A stretch of DNA of 11,160 nucleotides from Synechococcaceae bacterium WBB_10_009 (GTDB lineage Bacteria; Cyanobacteriota; Cyanobacteriia; PCC-6307; Cyanobiaceae): contig RHBP01000052.1 of assembly GCA_010030955.1 (NCBI GenBank), forward strand, positions 1 to 11,160. The letters run 5' to 3'. The translations under genes and the position numbers were made by a program. The notes beneath the pieces were generated by a model. The model saw only the letters and a list, made by a program, of their open reading frames with translations, was not told the origin of the DNA and did no database searches. Shown here piece by piece: positions 10,572-11,160 of the stretch (its first letter is position 1; each line of letters opens with the position of its first letter).

Positions 10572-11160
10572 CCCTCCGCCAACGGCTCCTGGAACACCGT
10601 CTGGGAGGCATCGATGCGCAGGGCCACATCGGCCTGGGTGTCGACCCGAAACAGGCTCCAGGTGGCCATCGGCTCGGGGGTCTGATGCGCCTGGGGCCAT
10701 TCGATGCGCTGGCCGCCGTAGGTGAGCCCCACACAGGTGAGGCTGGCGTCATCGGCCAGCAGGCTCCAGAGCACGGTCACGTGGCTGCGGGCGTAGGTGC
10801 CGGGGGCGAGGGGCTGGGCGTCGGCGGCCACGGCGCCGGGGTCGAGCCCCAGCTCCAGGGCGCGCTCCCAGCTCAAAAAGGTGCCGTCGTGGGTGGGATA
10901 GAACCAGCAGGTTTCATTGCTGGCGTCGGCAAGGGCGAAGCGATCGAGGCACTGGAAGGGTCCGTCGTCACCGCTGCGCCGATACACGCCCAGGGCATTG
11001 AGGCGCGGATCAAACTGGGGCACCAGCGCATCGCACAGGGGCCGCGCCGGCAGCTGGCCATCCCAGGGCAAAGCCGCCAGGGCCTCGGCACCGTGCCCGG
11101 CCGCCGGAAACAAGCGCAGGGCAAAGGCGCCGCGGGGCCCCTGGCGCTGGGCGGCCACCA
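10568..11160 (-). CDS. Hypothetical protein, N-terminus off the window
   Basis: At least 197 residues, open to the right edge. Not recognised. It is soluble and appears to alternate strands and loops. A run FDPRLNALGVYRRSGDDGPF is followed by CLDRFALADASNETCWFYPT and WERALELGLDPG. The second half, SHVTVLWSLLADDASLTCVG then ATWSLFRVDTQADVALRID, looks like a beta-sandwich or barrel. It was compared mentally with CpcS/CpcT-type phycobilin lyases and did not match. The GTG at 11158 could be a start, but the frame continues and the true start is probably outside. Confidence 0.75.
   Translation of the reverse strand, partial: VAAQRQGPRGAFALRLFPAAGHGAEALAALPWDGQLPARPLCDALVPQFDPRLNALGVYRRSGDDGPFQCLDRFALADASNETCWFYPTHDGTFLSWERALELGLDPGAVAADAQPLAPGTYARSHVTVLWSLLADDASLTCVGLTYGGQRIEWPQAHQTPEPMATWSLFRVDTQADVALRIDASQTVFQEPLAEG

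Noticed and set aside
9683..10700. Long minus-strand frames over the EamA gene and the 10126-10560 region
   Set aside because: Arg/Pro/Gly-rich, no motifs, out of frame with the membrane protein and opposite to the 66 aa gene.
10568..11160. Phycobilin lyase (CpcS/CpcT) identity for the right-edge protein
   Set aside because: The length fits loosely but no family motif could be matched.

Overview
The window looks like chromosome from a high-GC picocyanobacterium of the Cyanobium / freshwater-Synechococcus type. The evidence is a menaquinone/phylloquinone gene (menD), DUF760 and DUF4336 proteins typical of cyanobacteria and plastids, two NblA-like small proteins, a SepF-domain protein, very short intergenic gaps, and strongly GC-biased third codon positions. 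No complete rRNA, tRNA, CRISPR array, transposase or integrase was found.

Left part (1-4600): menD (minus, 3' end off the window) diverges from a type I signal peptidase (lepB, plus) across only 32 bp. A DUF760 protein follows on plus. It converges on a minus-strand group: NblA-like gene, then ZIP-family metal transporter, then DUF4336 protein. A good NtcA-type promoter (GTA-N8-TAC, 21 bp, TACCTT) precedes the NblA-like gene, so this group is probably under nitrogen control.

Middle part (4600-6130): a stand-alone, unusually short SepF-domain protein, two small conserved-looking minus-strand proteins of unknown function, a possible 51-residue membrane-associated peptide, and a second NblA-like gene (56 aa, about 55% identical to the first by eye). 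The second copy repeats the promoter geometry of the first: GTA-N8-GAC, 21 bp, TACCTT.

Small-protein and non-coding region (6130-8570): this is the most unusual stretch. Two intergenic elements of about 230 bp (6251-6482 and 8000-8232) share sequence blocks in the same order and orientation. They also share helices at equivalent places, some with different sequence, which suggests a repeated structured RNA or another non-coding family. Between them lie a short plus-strand protein, a secreted YkuD-like protein, and an 87-residue protein. The 87-residue gene has a perfect TTGACA -35 box, a -10 buried in an AGTAC-N4-GTACT palindrome resembling the cyanobacterial LexA box, and a C-terminal QGELF resembling a sliding-clamp-binding peptide. 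It may be an undescribed SOS-response protein.

Right part (8570-11160): a compact minus-strand operon encodes an EamA-type half transporter, a DUF427 protein and a KANL3/TEX30-like alpha/beta hydrolase. Then come a possible 36-residue ORF, a 66-residue hypothetical protein and an unrecognised protein running off the right edge. All functional statements rest on motif recognition by eye; no searches were run.
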